The translations under genes and the position numbers were made by a program. From CBDFGT01 sp965247225 (GTDB lineage Bacteria; Pseudomonadota; Alphaproteobacteria; Rhizobiales; Rhizobiaceae), in contig CBDFGT010000036.1 of NCBI GenBank assembly GCA_965247225.1, positions 1 through 57,271 on the forward strand: 57,271 nucleotides of DNA, given 5' to 3'. Below, piece after piece: positions 25,802 through 34,656 of this stretch (position 1 is the first letter of the stretch; each line of letters opens with the position of its first letter). The notes below the pieces were generated by a model. That model was not told the DNA's origin, did no database searches, and saw nothing but the letters and a program-made list of their open reading frames with translations.

Positions 25802-26980
25802 ATGCGCACACCATCCATAGTGATAGCCAGCGCTGCCCGCACGGCAGTTGGTTCCTTCAATGGTTCATTCGCCAACACGCCGGCACATGCGCTGGGCGCT
25901 GCGGCCATTTCAGCCGCCCTTGAACGCGCAGGTGTTGCGGCAACTGACGTTGATGAAGTTGTCATGGGCCAGGTTCTGGGTGCGGGTGAGGGCCAGAATC
26001 CGGCGCGGCAGGCCGCCATGAAAGCTGGCATTCCGCAGGAGGCAACAGCCTGGGGATTGAACCAGCTCTGCGGGTCCGGCCTGCGCGCCATAGCCTTGGG
26101 TATGCAGCAGATAGCCACCGGAGACGCTTCCATTATCGTTGCAGGCGGTATGGAATCCATGTCGATGGCACCCCATTGCGGCCATTTGCGCGCCGGTACC
26201 AAAATGGGCGATTTCAAGCTGGTCGACACGATGATCAAGGACGGTCTCACGGACGCATTCCTGGGTTATCATATGGGTACAACAGCCGAAAATGTTGCCA
26301 GGGCATTCCAGTTGACCCGCGAGGAGCAGGATCAGTTTGCCCTTGGCTCGCAGAACAAGGCTGAAGCCGCCCAGAAGGCAGGCCGTTTTGCAGATGAGAT
26401 CGTGGCCTTTGCCATCAAGGGCAAAAAGGGTGATGTGATCGTCGACAGCGACGAATATATCCGCCACGGCGCAACGCTGGAATCGCTCGCCAAACTGCGT
26501 CCTGCCTTCGACAAGGACGGCAGTGTTACGGCTGGCAATGCATCCGGCCTCAATGACGGCGCTGCTGCTGCTGTCCTGATGAGCGAGGCTGAGGCGCAAA
26601 GGCGCGGTATCGAGCCACTGGCACGGATTGTTTCCTGGGCAACGGCTGGCGTTGACCCGGCGGTCATGGGGACTGGCCCGATCCCCGCTTCACAAAAAGC
26701 GCTTGCGCGGGCGGGCTGGAAGGTTTCTGATATTGATCTGGTGGAAGCCAACGAAGCCTTTGCGGCACAGGCCTGCGCCGTCAACAAGGGTCTTGGTTGG
26801 GATCCGGCCATTGTCAATGTCAACGGTGGTGCGATTGCCATAGGGCATCCCATCGGCGCATCCGGTGCCCGTGTGCTGAACACGCTTCTGTTTGAAATGA
26901 AGCGCCGCGGTGCCAGAAAGGGTCTGGCAACACTTTGCATCGGCGGCGGCATGGGCGTTGCCCTGTGTGTTGAACGCTAA
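25802..26980 (+). CDS. phaA: acetyl-CoA acetyltransferase (beta-ketothiolase)
   Basis: PhaA condenses two acetyl-CoA to acetoacetyl-CoA, the first step to polyhydroxybutyrate. The 392-residue thiolase has its acyl-enzyme Cys90 in NQLCGSGLRA, the catalytic His349 in GHPIGASG and the second Cys379 in TLCIGGGMG, each one residue off the Zoogloea enzyme numbering. It is followed after 75 bases by phaB, the classical phaAB order. No polymerase phaC lies in the window; in Rhizobiales it is usually elsewhere. Confidence 0.97.
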   Translation: MRTPSIVIASAARTAVGSFNGSFANTPAHALGAAAISAALERAGVAATDVDEVVMGQVLGAGEGQNPARQAAMKAGIPQEATAWGLNQLCGSGLRAIALGMQQIATGDASIIVAGGMESMSMAPHCGHLRAGTKMGDFKLVDTMIKDGLTDAFLGYHMGTTAENVARAFQLTREEQDQFALGSQNKAEAAQKAGRFADEIVAFAIKGKKGDVIVDSDEYIRHGATLESLAKLRPAFDKDGSVTAGNASGLNDGAAAAVLMSEAEAQRRGIEPLARIVSWATAGVDPAVMGTGPIPASQKALARAGWKVSDIDLVEANEAFAAQACAVNKGLGWDPAIVNVNGGAIAIGHPIGASGARVLNTLLFEMKRRGARKGLATLCIGGGMGVALCVER

Positions 26981-27055
26981 ACCGGTCGGCATTCTGACTG
27001 AAATGGATTTTCGGGTCGCCGAATGAGCCCGGAAACAACAAAAAGGGAGAGGAAC

Positions 27056-27781
27056 ATGAGCAAGGTTGCACTGGTAACGGGAGGATCGCGCGGTATTGGC
27101 GCTGCGATTTCAATCGCCCTGAAAAACGCAGGCTACACAGTGGCGGCCAATTATGCCGGCAATGATGAAAAGGCGGCGGCCTTCCATGCCGAAACCGGGA
27201 TCGCCGTCTACAAATGGGATGTTTCCAGCTACGAAGCCTGTGTCGGGGGCATTGCAAAGGTTGAAGCCGATCTGGGCCCTGTCGCCGTTCTGGTCAACAA
27301 TGCCGGTATCACCCGCGATGCCATGTTCCACAAGATGACGCCCGGACAATGGGGGGAGGTTATCGGCACCAATCTGACCGGCCTGTTCAACATGACGCAT
27401 CCGGTATGGTCCGGCATGCGGGACCGCAATTTTGGCCGTGTCATCAACATTTCGTCCATCAATGGCCAGAAAGGCCAGATGGGGCAGGCCAATTATTCGG
27501 CGGCAAAGGCGGGCGATCTGGGCTTCACCAAGGCGCTGGCCCAGGAAGGGGCCGCCAGGGGCATTACCGTCAATGCCATTTGTCCTGGCTATATTGGCAC
27601 AGAAATGGTCCGCGCCATTCCCGAAAAAGTCCTGAACGAACGCATTATTCCGCAAATCCCGGTCGGACGACTGGGCGAGCCGGAGGAAGTCGCCCGTTGC
27701 GTTGTCTTCCTGGCATCCGATGATGCCGGTTTCATTACAGGATCAACCCTGTCGGCCAATGGCGGCCAGTTCTTCGTTTAG
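27056..27781 (+). CDS. phaB: acetoacetyl-CoA reductase
   Basis: PhaB reduces acetoacetyl-CoA to (R)-3-hydroxybutyryl-CoA with NADPH, the monomer for PHB. The 241-residue short-chain dehydrogenase has TGGSRGIG for the nucleotide, NNAG in the middle and the catalytic NISSINGQKGQ...YSAAKAG set (Ser, Tyr, Lys). The ATG at 27056 has AGGGAGAGG upstream; an in-frame ATG at 27023 lacks this. The C-terminal GGQFF is typical. Its stop overlaps the end of the convergent regulator gene by four bases. Confidence 0.97.
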   Translation: MSKVALVTGGSRGIGAAISIALKNAGYTVAANYAGNDEKAAAFHAETGIAVYKWDVSSYEACVGGIAKVEADLGPVAVLVNNAGITRDAMFHKMTPGQWGEVIGTNLTGLFNMTHPVWSGMRDRNFGRVINISSINGQKGQMGQANYSAAKAGDLGFTKALAQEGAARGITVNAICPGYIGTEMVRAIPEKVLNERIIPQIPVGRLGEPEEVARCVVFLASDDAGFITGSTLSANGGQFFV

Positions 27782-28485
27782 TTTCTGTCTGGCTGGCCGG
27801 TTTGCGGGACAGACCAGCCAGCCATCCACCTTTGGCGCAAGCCCTCGCCTTCCCCGGTAAAATACCGTTGCGTTTGCGTGACGCTAAGCACGCGATCATG
27901 GCGAAAATTCCTGAAATCCTGCCGCAGTTCACACCATGCAACGATGTTGAGCCATTGCGTGTAGTAAATCAGCGCAAGCGGCCTGATGCTGCGCGTGGTC
28001 AGGTTCCCGGCTTCATCAGAATAGCCTATTTCCAGAATATGCTCCTCGCGGATGGCCTGCCGCAACAGCGCCGAATCCGCTGAATCGCCGCCAAACATAT
28101 GCGAACCCCAGGCATGCAGTGCTGTCGTTTCCAGCACCTCCTGCAAAGGCTTCGGCAGGGCTGAAGCAATCTTGCGGCTGATGCTGCGACTGGATTCCAC
28201 CATAGCGGTATCGCCCGTGCGCTCCAGCAAAGCCAGTGCCAAAACCAGCGCCTCGGTCTCCTCAATGGAAAACATCAGGGGCGGGAGGGTGAATCCCGGG
28301 CGCAGAATATAACCGATACCGCGTCCGCCTTCGATGGGAACCCGCATGGCCTGCAGGGCGGCAATATCGCGATAGATGGATCTCTGGGTGACCTCCAGCC
28401 GTGCCGCAATCTGCATGGAGGTAACAGGCTTTCGGGCCAGCCGGAGTATCTGGATGATTTCAAACAATCGCGACGCCTTGCGCAT
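27778..28485 (-). CDS. YafY-like HTH/WYL transcriptional regulator
   Basis: The 235-residue protein has a DeoR-like winged helix at residues 4-60 (RLFEIIQILRLARKPVTSMQIA, then TQRSIYRDIAALQ) followed by a WYL ligand-sensing domain (GYSDEAG...RPLALIYYTQWLNIVAWCELR). It is divergent from a LysE-type exporter, and a perfect 24-base palindrome lies 32 bases before its start. It probably controls itself and that exporter; the signal is not known. Confidence 0.88.
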   Translation of the reverse strand: MRKASRLFEIIQILRLARKPVTSMQIAARLEVTQRSIYRDIAALQAMRVPIEGGRGIGYILRPGFTLPPLMFSIEETEALVLALALLERTGDTAMVESSRSISRKIASALPKPLQEVLETTALHAWGSHMFGGDSADSALLRQAIREEHILEIGYSDEAGNLTTRSIRPLALIYYTQWLNIVAWCELRQDFRNFRHDRVLSVTQTQRYFTGEGEGLRQRWMAGWSVPQTGQPDRN

Positions 28486-28516
28486 TTCCGGCCCGACCCT
28501 GCTTCCACATTGCGCA

Positions 28517-28540
28517 CAACTGACACAATGCTGTCAGTTG
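28517..28540. promoter_or_regulatory. 24-bp palindromic operator, yafY-like/lysE gap
   Basis: CAACTGACA and TGTCAGTTG form perfect nine-base arms around CAATGC. It lies in the 135-base gap between the divergent WYL regulator and the LysE-type gene, an ideal operator position. Confidence 0.65.
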
Positions 28541-28620
28541 GCTGTCTGTATAGCACATCCAGATCATTGAAATACATTGAAAATTTCCAGAAGCAGAAAT
28601 CACACCCAAAGGATACTGAC

Positions 28621-29259
28621 ATGACCTACACAATGAACCTCTGGATCTATTTTCTGTTGCTGGCAGGCATTATCATCATTCCGGGCATGGACATGCTGTT
28701 TGTCATCGCCAATGCGCTAGCGGGCGGGCTGAAAACCGGATTGGCCGCTGTCGGCGGCATTATGCTGGGTGGTGTTTTTCATGCGCTGTTCGGCACAGTA
28801 CTAGTTACTGTTCTCGTTGAGGTTTCTCCGCAGCTTTTCACTCCGCTCGTTGCGGCTGGTGCCGCCTATATGGGTTGGATCGGCTACACACTGCTGATCA
28901 GCACGATTCGCATTGAAACGGGAGATAGCCCGGTTGTATCCTCGGCCTGGAGAGCATTCCGGCAGGGGACATTAACCTGTATCCTGAATCCCAAAGCCTG
29001 GCTGTTTGTTCTGGCGGTCTATCCGCAATTCCTGAAGCCGGACTTTGGACCAATTGTTCCACAGGCCCTGATCATGGGACTGATGACGATGGCAACACAG
29101 GCCAGCGTTTACGGAGCCATCGCGTTGACCGCTTCCAGAACGAGATTGCTGCTGGCCGGACATCCCGCTGCCGTCGTCTATACCGGTCGCGCAATCGGTC
29201 TCATCTTCATGATTGTTGCCGGTCTGACATTAATCCGGGCGGCCATGGGAAAGGGTTAA
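28621..29259 (+). CDS. LysE/RhtB-family amino-acid exporter
   Basis: The 212-residue membrane protein has the LysE/RhtB architecture: a first helix ending in PGMDMLFVIANALAGGLKTGLAAVGG (family form PGPD...G...G), five to six helices in total and the NPKAWLF motif near residue 120. Such proteins export amino acids such as homoserine, threonine or leucine by proton antiport. The start at 28621 begins the usual N-terminus; the frame is open upstream across the operator, which is not coding. The final helix ends in a basic tail. Confidence 0.88.
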   Translation: MTYTMNLWIYFLLLAGIIIIPGMDMLFVIANALAGGLKTGLAAVGGIMLGGVFHALFGTVLVTVLVEVSPQLFTPLVAAGAAYMGWIGYTLLISTIRIETGDSPVVSSAWRAFRQGTLTCILNPKAWLFVLAVYPQFLKPDFGPIVPQALIMGLMTMATQASVYGAIALTASRTRLLLAGHPAAVVYTGRAIGLIFMIVAGLTLIRAAMGKG

Positions 29260-29329
29260 CACGCCGCCCAAAAACCCACGCCTCACGCGGCGAACAAGGC
29301 ACTTAAATATGGTTAAAATATTGTAAATA

Positions 29330-29415
29330 CACCATATTTAGCCGTGAACGAACCGGGAAAACATACCCGCACCTGATTTGTCTGTGATTCGTTCCGGCTT
29401 TTCTCCAATGGTTAA
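29330..29415 (+). repeat. non-coding dyad repeat, copy 1
   Basis: First of three related units in the 858-base gap before the helicase gene. Shared elements in order are CATATTTAGC, GTGAACGAACCGGGAAAACAT, a variable spacer, GATTCGTTCCG and TGGTTAA. The left arm and the reverse complement of the right arm both contain GAAC followed by a TCGG/CCGG-like core. One GANTC site is present. Confidence 0.6.
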
Positions 29416-29491
29416 AATGAACAGGATTTGGCCGGATTTGCATTGCAGTTTTTGGCAGAAGATTGGCAGCGCAAAATCTGTTTGCAAGGGC

Positions 29492-29575
29492 TCGCTTGCA
29501 GAATTCCTGATGGCTTCGCCGCTCCGTGGCACACATCTCGAATTTGAGCGCCAGCGCGATGACCCGCGTGATCTT
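29492..29575 (+). pseudogene. possible antitoxin C-terminal tail remnant
   Basis: The plus-strand frame reads SLAEFLMASPLRGTHLEFER and continues QRDDPRDL. This closely resembles the C-terminal tail of many Phd/MazE-type antitoxins (form SL.EFF..SPLRG..LDLER..D..R.IDL). There is no start, no upstream DNA-binding domain and no recognisable toxin after it, so it would be a decayed fragment. The match is by memory and short. Confidence 0.35.
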
Positions 29576-29681
29576 TCCCATTGCCTGTCGCCACTCAAAC
29601 CGGCAACGCCATCAGGCTGCTCTTTGTCCTGACAGCACCATAAAAGACAAAAAGGAAAATATTCCATACGGCGCAGATCAT

Positions 29682-29766
29682 CACAATATGTAGTCGTGAA
29701 CAAAACAAAAACATGCAGAATCTCCCGATTCGTCGCCGATTCGTTCCGCCTTTGGCCCATGGTTAA
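29682..29766 (+). repeat. non-coding dyad repeat, copy 2
   Basis: Second unit: CACAATATGTAG, GTGAACAAAACAAAAACATGCA, then CCGATTCG twice with the second as GATTCGTTCCG, and ATGGTTAA at the end. It keeps the order and spacing of copy 1 and has three GANTC sites (GAATC and two GATTC). Confidence 0.6.
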
Positions 29767-29924
29767 CAGAAATTAAGAATTTCACTAAAATTCTAATGAT
29801 TTACGGCTTGTTAACCATGTTTTCCGAATCCGCTTTGCAGGATTTTGCCGCTCTTTTGGCCAGAGAACATAAGGAGTCCCTATGTTGAGATGCAGATTCA
29901 CCATCTGGAGCATTTTCCGCTATC

Positions 29925-29993
29925 CATACTATATATTGTGGTGAACAAATCGGGAAACATTGCAAGTCTGCGATTCGTTTCCGAGTCGTTCCC
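29925..29993 (+). repeat. non-coding dyad repeat, copy 3
   Basis: Third unit: ACTATATATTG, GTGAACAAATCGGGAAACAT, TGCAAGTCTGC, then GATTCGTTTCCGAGTCGTTCCC. Here the dyad is clearest: the reverse complement of the right half is GGGAACGACTCGGAAACGAA, matching the left half. It ends about 125 bases before the helicase start and has two GANTC sites. Confidence 0.6.
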
Positions 29994-30117
29994 ATCCTGT
30001 TCCGGGCAACCGGCGAAGGACCGGATCTCCGGATCTTCTCTTTTCAAATGCGGGGTGGAAAACCGGCTGCAAAGGGCCTATGTAGCCGAAACGTTTTGCA
30101 ATGTACGGAACTAGACT

Positions 30118-33100
30118 TTGTCATCCCAGCCCATGATCCTGAGCGGCCGCGGCGTTACTGCAGTGCTCGGGCCCACCAACACCGGCAAAACGCATTATGC
30201 GATTGATCGCATGGTTTCCCATGGCTCCGGCGTTATCGGCCTGCCGCTGCGGCTTCTGGCCCGCGAGGTTTACACCCGTGTGGTGGAGCGCGTCGGTGCT
30301 GCCCATGTGGCGCTGGTGACCGGTGAGGAAAAAATCTCGCCGCCCGGTGCCCGTTATTCTGTCTGTACTGTGGAAGCCATGCCGCGCGAAACCAGGGCGT
30401 CCTTTGTGGCCATTGATGAAGTGCAACTGGCAGGCGATCTGGAACGCGGCCATATTTTCACCGACAGGCTTCTGCATTTGCGCGGCCGCGATGAAACCCT
30501 GTTTCTGGGCGCAGCCTCCATGGGACCGATCCTGCGGCAATTGCTGCCGGGGATTGCTGTTATCGAACGTCCGCGCCTCAGCCAGCTGTTTTATGCAGGC
30601 CAGAAAAAGATTACCCGCCTGCCGCAGCGCACGGCCATTGTCGCTTTTTCGGCAGACGAGGTCTATGCGATTGCCGAACTGATCCGCAGGCAGCGCGGTG
30701 GTGCAGCCGTGGTGCTTGGCGCGCTCAGTCCACGCACCCGCAATGCCCAGGTCGGGCTGTATCAGGCAGGTGACGTTGAATATCTCGTGGCAACGGACGC
30801 CATTGGCATGGGCCTGAACCTTGATGTCGACCATGTGGCCTTTGCCCAGGACCGCAAATTTGATGGCTACCAGTACCGGCCGCTCAACCCCGGTGAACTC
30901 GGCCAGATTGCCGGACGGGCCGGACGCCATCTGCGCGACGGTACATTCGGTGTCACGGGCCAGGTCAATCCTTTTGACAACGAGCTGGTCCGGCGAATCG
31001 AGACGCATGAATTTGACATGATCAAGGTGTTGCAATGGCGCAACAAGAATTTTGACTACGCTTCCATAACCGCTTTGCGGACCAGCCTGGACAGGACACC
31101 CACCGTTTATGGCCTCACAAAAGCACTTCCGGCCATAGATCAGCAGGCTTTGGAGTATTTATCGCGTTATCCGGAGATATTGGACCTTGCCACAACGCCC
31201 GAAAGAGTGGAAAAGCTCTGGGAAGCTTGCGCCCTGCCGGATTACCGGCGGATAGCGCCGGCACAGCATGCCGATCTGATTTCGACACTCTATGCCGACC
31301 TTGTTCGCAGGGGCAGCGTGAATGAGGATTTTCTCGCTGAACAGGTGCGTCGCGCCGACCGGACAGACGGGGAAATTGACACGCTTTCGGCACGGATAGC
31401 GCAGATCAGAACGTGGACTTATGTGTCAAACAGACCAGGATGGCTTGCCGATCCGACACACTGGCAAGAAAAGACGCGGGAAATCGAAGACCGGTTGTCC
31501 GATGCGTTACATGAAAGGTTGACGAAACGCTTTGTTGATCGCAGGACATCTGTGCTCATGAAGCGCCTGAGAGAGAATGCGATGCTGGAAGCTGAAATTA
31601 GTGTGAATGGTGATGTCTTTGTGGAAGGACATCATGTGGGACAATTGGCCGGTTTCCGGTTTTCGCTGGTATCGGGCACGGAAGGGCCAGATAGCAAGGC
31701 GCTTTTGAGTGCCGCGCAAAAGGCGCTCGCGCTGGAATTTGAAGCGCGCGCAGCAAGGCTTTATGCCTGCGGCAACAGTGATCTGGCTTTGGGGTCTGAC
31801 GGGTGCGTGCGGTGGCTGGGCGATCCTGTGGCGCGTCTGGCGGCAACGGATCATATCATGCGTCCGCGTGTCATCCTTCTGGCAGACGAGCTTTTGTCCG
31901 GCAATGCCCGTGATCATGTGGCGGCCCGTATCGAACGCTTCGTCAATCACCATATCTCCACGGTGCTGAAGCCTCTTGACGATGTTTCGCGCGTGGAAGA
32001 TCTGCAGGGTCTGGCCAAGGGCCTGGCATTCCAGATCGTTGAAAATCTCGGCGTCCTGTTCCGGCGCGACGTGGCCGACGATGTCAAGTCGCTCGATCAG
32101 GAAGCCCGTGCGTCTATCCGCAAACTCGGCATCCGCTTTGGTGCCTATCATATTTTCATGCCGGCCCTCTTGAAGCCGGCACCGGCGGAATTGATCACAC
32201 TGCTGTGGGCCCTGAAGAATGATGCGATGGACAAGCCCGGCTATGGCGATCTTATTCCCGTGCTGGCCGCAGGCCGTACATCCGTCGTGACCGATTCCAC
32301 CTTCGAGCGCAATTTCTACCGTCTCGCCGGTTTCCGGTTCCTTGGAAAGCGCGCCGTGCGTATTGATATTCTGGAGCGACTGGCCGATTTCATCCGTCCG
32401 CTCTTGCAGTGGAAGCCCGGAACCGTGCGTCCTGATGGTGCCTATGATGGTCGCCGCTTCACAACAACAACGGCCATGCTGTCGATCCTGGGCGCGACAC
32501 AGGATGATATTGAGGAAATCCTCAAGGGTCTGGGGTATCGTGCCGACAGCGTCACCGCGGCTGAGGCTGCCGCGTTCCTGGCGCAGCAGGCCGCCGCCAA
32601 CCCGGCACCGGACGTCAAGCCGGATTTTGTGGTTGAAACAAGGGCCAAAGCCGCATCTGTGGATGCTGAAACCTCCGGCGAACAGACGGAAGCAGGTGAC
32701 GCGACACCTGAAACAGATCCGCCTGCAACAGGTGAAGTCGTTGCAGAACCCGTTTCTGGCGAACCCCCGGCGGAGCCAAAGCCGGTTCTGTTGTGGCGTC
32801 CGGGTGGACGCAATGACACTCCGCGTGAAAATCAGCGATTGAACAATCGCCCGCAGGGTGACCGCCGTGCAAAGCCGCCGCAGGCAGCCACAGCGGATGC
32901 GGCCCCGGCAGACGGCCAGCCACGCCCTGATCACCGCGGCAAGCGTGATGGCGGGCGAGATGACCAGCGTGAAGGCGGACGGCCTGATCATTTCAAGGCC
33001 CGTGATGGAAAGTCACAGGGCGGCAACCGCAGCGACAAGTCCAGTCATCGCGGCGGCAAGACTGATGGTGCAGACCGCGGCAGCCGCAACGACCGGCCAC

Positions 33101-33231
33101 CCCGCAATGATCGTGACACAAAAGCGCAACAAACCCGCTATGAGGCCAAACCGCCACGCGCCGAAAAGCCGGTTGATCCTGATTCACCTTTCGCAAAGCT
33201 CGCAGCTTTGAAAGAAATGATGAAAAAGTAA
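30118..33231 (+). CDS. SUV3-like superfamily 2 RNA helicase (MgpS-like)
   Basis: The 1037-residue protein is an ATP-dependent RNA helicase of the mitochondrial SUV3 type found in alphaproteobacteria (MgpS in Brucella). Motif I is GPTNTGKTHYA at about residue 18, motif II is the DEVQ box in AIDEVQLAGD, and motif VI is QIAGRAGR. The last 200 residues are a low-complexity, Arg/Asp/Gly/Lys-rich tail (repeated DR, GGR and RNDR), likely an unfolded RNA-binding region, closing with SPFAKLAALKEMMKK. The start is TTG at 30118 with GGAAC upstream, or ATG at 30133. Likely roles are RNA unwinding with a degradosome or ribosome-related complex. Confidence 0.92.
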   Translation: MSSQPMILSGRGVTAVLGPTNTGKTHYAIDRMVSHGSGVIGLPLRLLAREVYTRVVERVGAAHVALVTGEEKISPPGARYSVCTVEAMPRETRASFVAIDEVQLAGDLERGHIFTDRLLHLRGRDETLFLGAASMGPILRQLLPGIAVIERPRLSQLFYAGQKKITRLPQRTAIVAFSADEVYAIAELIRRQRGGAAVVLGALSPRTRNAQVGLYQAGDVEYLVATDAIGMGLNLDVDHVAFAQDRKFDGYQYRPLNPGELGQIAGRAGRHLRDGTFGVTGQVNPFDNELVRRIETHEFDMIKVLQWRNKNFDYASITALRTSLDRTPTVYGLTKALPAIDQQALEYLSRYPEILDLATTPERVEKLWEACALPDYRRIAPAQHADLISTLYADLVRRGSVNEDFLAEQVRRADRTDGEIDTLSARIAQIRTWTYVSNRPGWLADPTHWQEKTREIEDRLSDALHERLTKRFVDRRTSVLMKRLRENAMLEAEISVNGDVFVEGHHVGQLAGFRFSLVSGTEGPDSKALLSAAQKALALEFEARAARLYACGNSDLALGSDGCVRWLGDPVARLAATDHIMRPRVILLADELLSGNARDHVAARIERFVNHHISTVLKPLDDVSRVEDLQGLAKGLAFQIVENLGVLFRRDVADDVKSLDQEARASIRKLGIRFGAYHIFMPALLKPAPAELITLLWALKNDAMDKPGYGDLIPVLAAGRTSVVTDSTFERNFYRLAGFRFLGKRAVRIDILERLADFIRPLLQWKPGTVRPDGAYDGRRFTTTTAMLSILGATQDDIEEILKGLGYRADSVTAAEAAAFLAQQAAANPAPDVKPDFVVETRAKAASVDAETSGEQTEAGDATPETDPPATGEVVAEPVSGEPPAEPKPVLLWRPGGRNDTPRENQRLNNRPQGDRRAKPPQAATADAAPADGQPRPDHRGKRDGGRDDQREGGRPDHFKARDGKSQGGNRSDKSSHRGGKTDGADRGSRNDRPPRNDRDTKAQQTRYEAKPPRAEKPVDPDSPFAKLAALKEMMKK

Positions 33232-33239
33232 GGCGCTTC

Positions 33240-33661
33240 ATGAACGACAAACAGCCACAGGGATCTGCCCGGCAAAGCGATAGACAAGTGGCTGTTTTTC
33301 ACCTGCGCGATCAAATCCCGCTCTCTGGCGCAGGATCTGTCGTCGAGGCCGGCCAAGTCCGGCGTCAATGGTGTGCGTATCAATGCTTCGAGCTATCAGA
33401 TCAAGCCCGGCGACCGTGTGGAAATCCTGACAGATCGAGCAGGTTCGCATCTTTGATCATGCTGCTGCCGGGTGAACGGCGCGGTCCCCATGAAGAAGCA
33501 AAACTGCTTTATGAGGACCAGTCGCCACCGCCACCGGAGCGATCAGAGCGTACACCGCCTTCGAGCAGGCGACGTCCGCGAGGCGGGCAGCGGACGCCCT
33601 GTCAAAGAAGGAGCGCAGGGCGCTGGACCGGCTCATGCAGGACCGGTGGAATGATGACTGA
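33240..33661 (+). pseudogene. S4-domain RNA-binding protein (HslR-like), multiply frameshifted
   Basis: Segments of an S4-domain protein are present in order but in alternating frames: MNDKQPQGSARQ, then IDKWLFF and IKSRSLAQDL, then VVEAGQVR, then VNGVRINASSYQIKPGDRVEIL, then LIMLLPGERRGP...EEAKLLYED, then the tail RRALDRLMQDRWND with TGA at 33659. At least five small insertions or deletions are needed to join them. The intact family member is a heat-shock RNA-binding protein of about 130-140 residues that normally lies between this helicase and fdxA. With flanking genes intact, true gene decay is more likely than sequencing error. Confidence 0.85.
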
Positions 33662-33930
33662 ACAAGCTTTCGGATTGTCTCCGGTACGCATTGTGATCCA
33701 TGTCCGAAATGTTGCAGGCATCAGCCCGGTTCCATGAAATGCATTTCGGTTTCCAGCCGGGCGTTTCGCAAGGGTTCGTGAGACAATACGACTGCAAATC
33801 GACTGTTTTTAAGAAACGTTTGATCTTGCAATGACCGCGCAAAGCCTTTACCTCACAACGCAAGATTCCGTATGCGTTTCAAGGCAGGTGTCTACTTGCC
33901 GCAGACGCCAAGACGATTTTGGAGTGCTCC
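33662..33930. other. intergenic region before fdxA
   Basis: About 270 bases without a gene. It should contain the fdxA promoter; I see no clear regulatory motif and no RNA gene. Confidence 0.4.
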
Positions 33931-34269
33931 ATGACATATGTCGTGACCGACAATTGCATTCGCTGCAAATATACCGATTGTGTGGAAGTTTGCCCTGTTG
34001 ACTGTTTTTACGTCGGCGAAAATTTCCTCGTGATCCATCCTGACGAATGCATTGATTGCGGTGTTTGCGAACCGGAATGCCCGGCAGAAGCCATCAAGCC
34101 GGATACGGAATCCGGTCTGGACAAGTGGTTGAAAATCAATGCCGATTATGCCCTCATCTGGCCAAATATCACCACCAAGCGTGATCCGTTGCCAGATGCA
34201 AAAGAATTTGATGGTGTCGAGGGCAAGTTCGAGAAATATTTTTCGGAAAAACCTGGCATCGGCGACTGA
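33931..34269 (+). CDS. fdxA: 7Fe ferredoxin FdxA
   Basis: The 112-residue ferredoxin binds one 3Fe-4S and one 4Fe-4S cluster (MTYVVTDNCIRCKYTDCVEVCPVDCF, then CIDCGVCEPECP). The ATG at 33931 has GGAG at 33922-33925 just upstream, and an in-frame ATG at 33919 is too early. The C-terminal extension after residue 60 (WLKINADYALIWPNIT) is typical for the long FdxA form of alphaproteobacteria. It is a cytoplasmic electron carrier; its partners are not known here. Confidence 0.96.
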   Translation: MTYVVTDNCIRCKYTDCVEVCPVDCFYVGENFLVIHPDECIDCGVCEPECPAEAIKPDTESGLDKWLKINADYALIWPNITTKRDPLPDAKEFDGVEGKFEKYFSEKPGIGD

Positions 34270-34656
34270 TCGCCCTGACAACCCGATGGTCTGAAATCAG
34301 GCAAGAGCACAGCACCTCATGCCGGATTTTCTCTTGCGTGGCAAAATCTTTGCCCGTGTCAACACGACACTGCAGCAAATCATTGATTTAGACAGTTTTT
34401 TGTGCTATCGTCCTAAAATTGTTCCAGACTGTGGCACTTTTCGGTCCACCTACCATCACGAAAGCAAAAAATCTCAGGCAAACGGTTGTCAGAAATATGC
34501 AACACAGTGTTGCCTTTTTGGCGTCGGACATTCGGGATTTTACCTTTTATGCCGGGGAGCTTCGCAGGAACATACAGTCAATGTATCCTGACCAATCCGG
34601 ATGTCGTAATCCGGCCCCGCGGCAAGCGGGAGTATAACAGGGAGTTTTTGAAAAGA
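34270..34656. other. intergenic leader upstream of carD
   Basis: 387 bases with no recognised gene. A short frame (34486 onward) is open into carD, but the carD family begins at 34657, and the extra residues look like untranslated leader. A stretch TTGATTTAGACAG...GCTATCG near 34383-34410 could be a sigma-70-like promoter. Confidence 0.4.

Noticed and set aside
29330..29993. Replication origin with DnaA boxes
   Set aside because: No clustered TTATNCACA boxes were found, and the gene context is not one known for oriC in this order.
29260..30117. CRISPR array
   Set aside because: The three units are imperfect, 240-350 bases apart and contain internal dyads; there are no regular spacers and no cas genes.
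34486..34656. N-terminal extension of CarD
   Set aside because: The extra residues are unlike any CarD N-terminus, and a ribosome site precedes the ATG at 34657.
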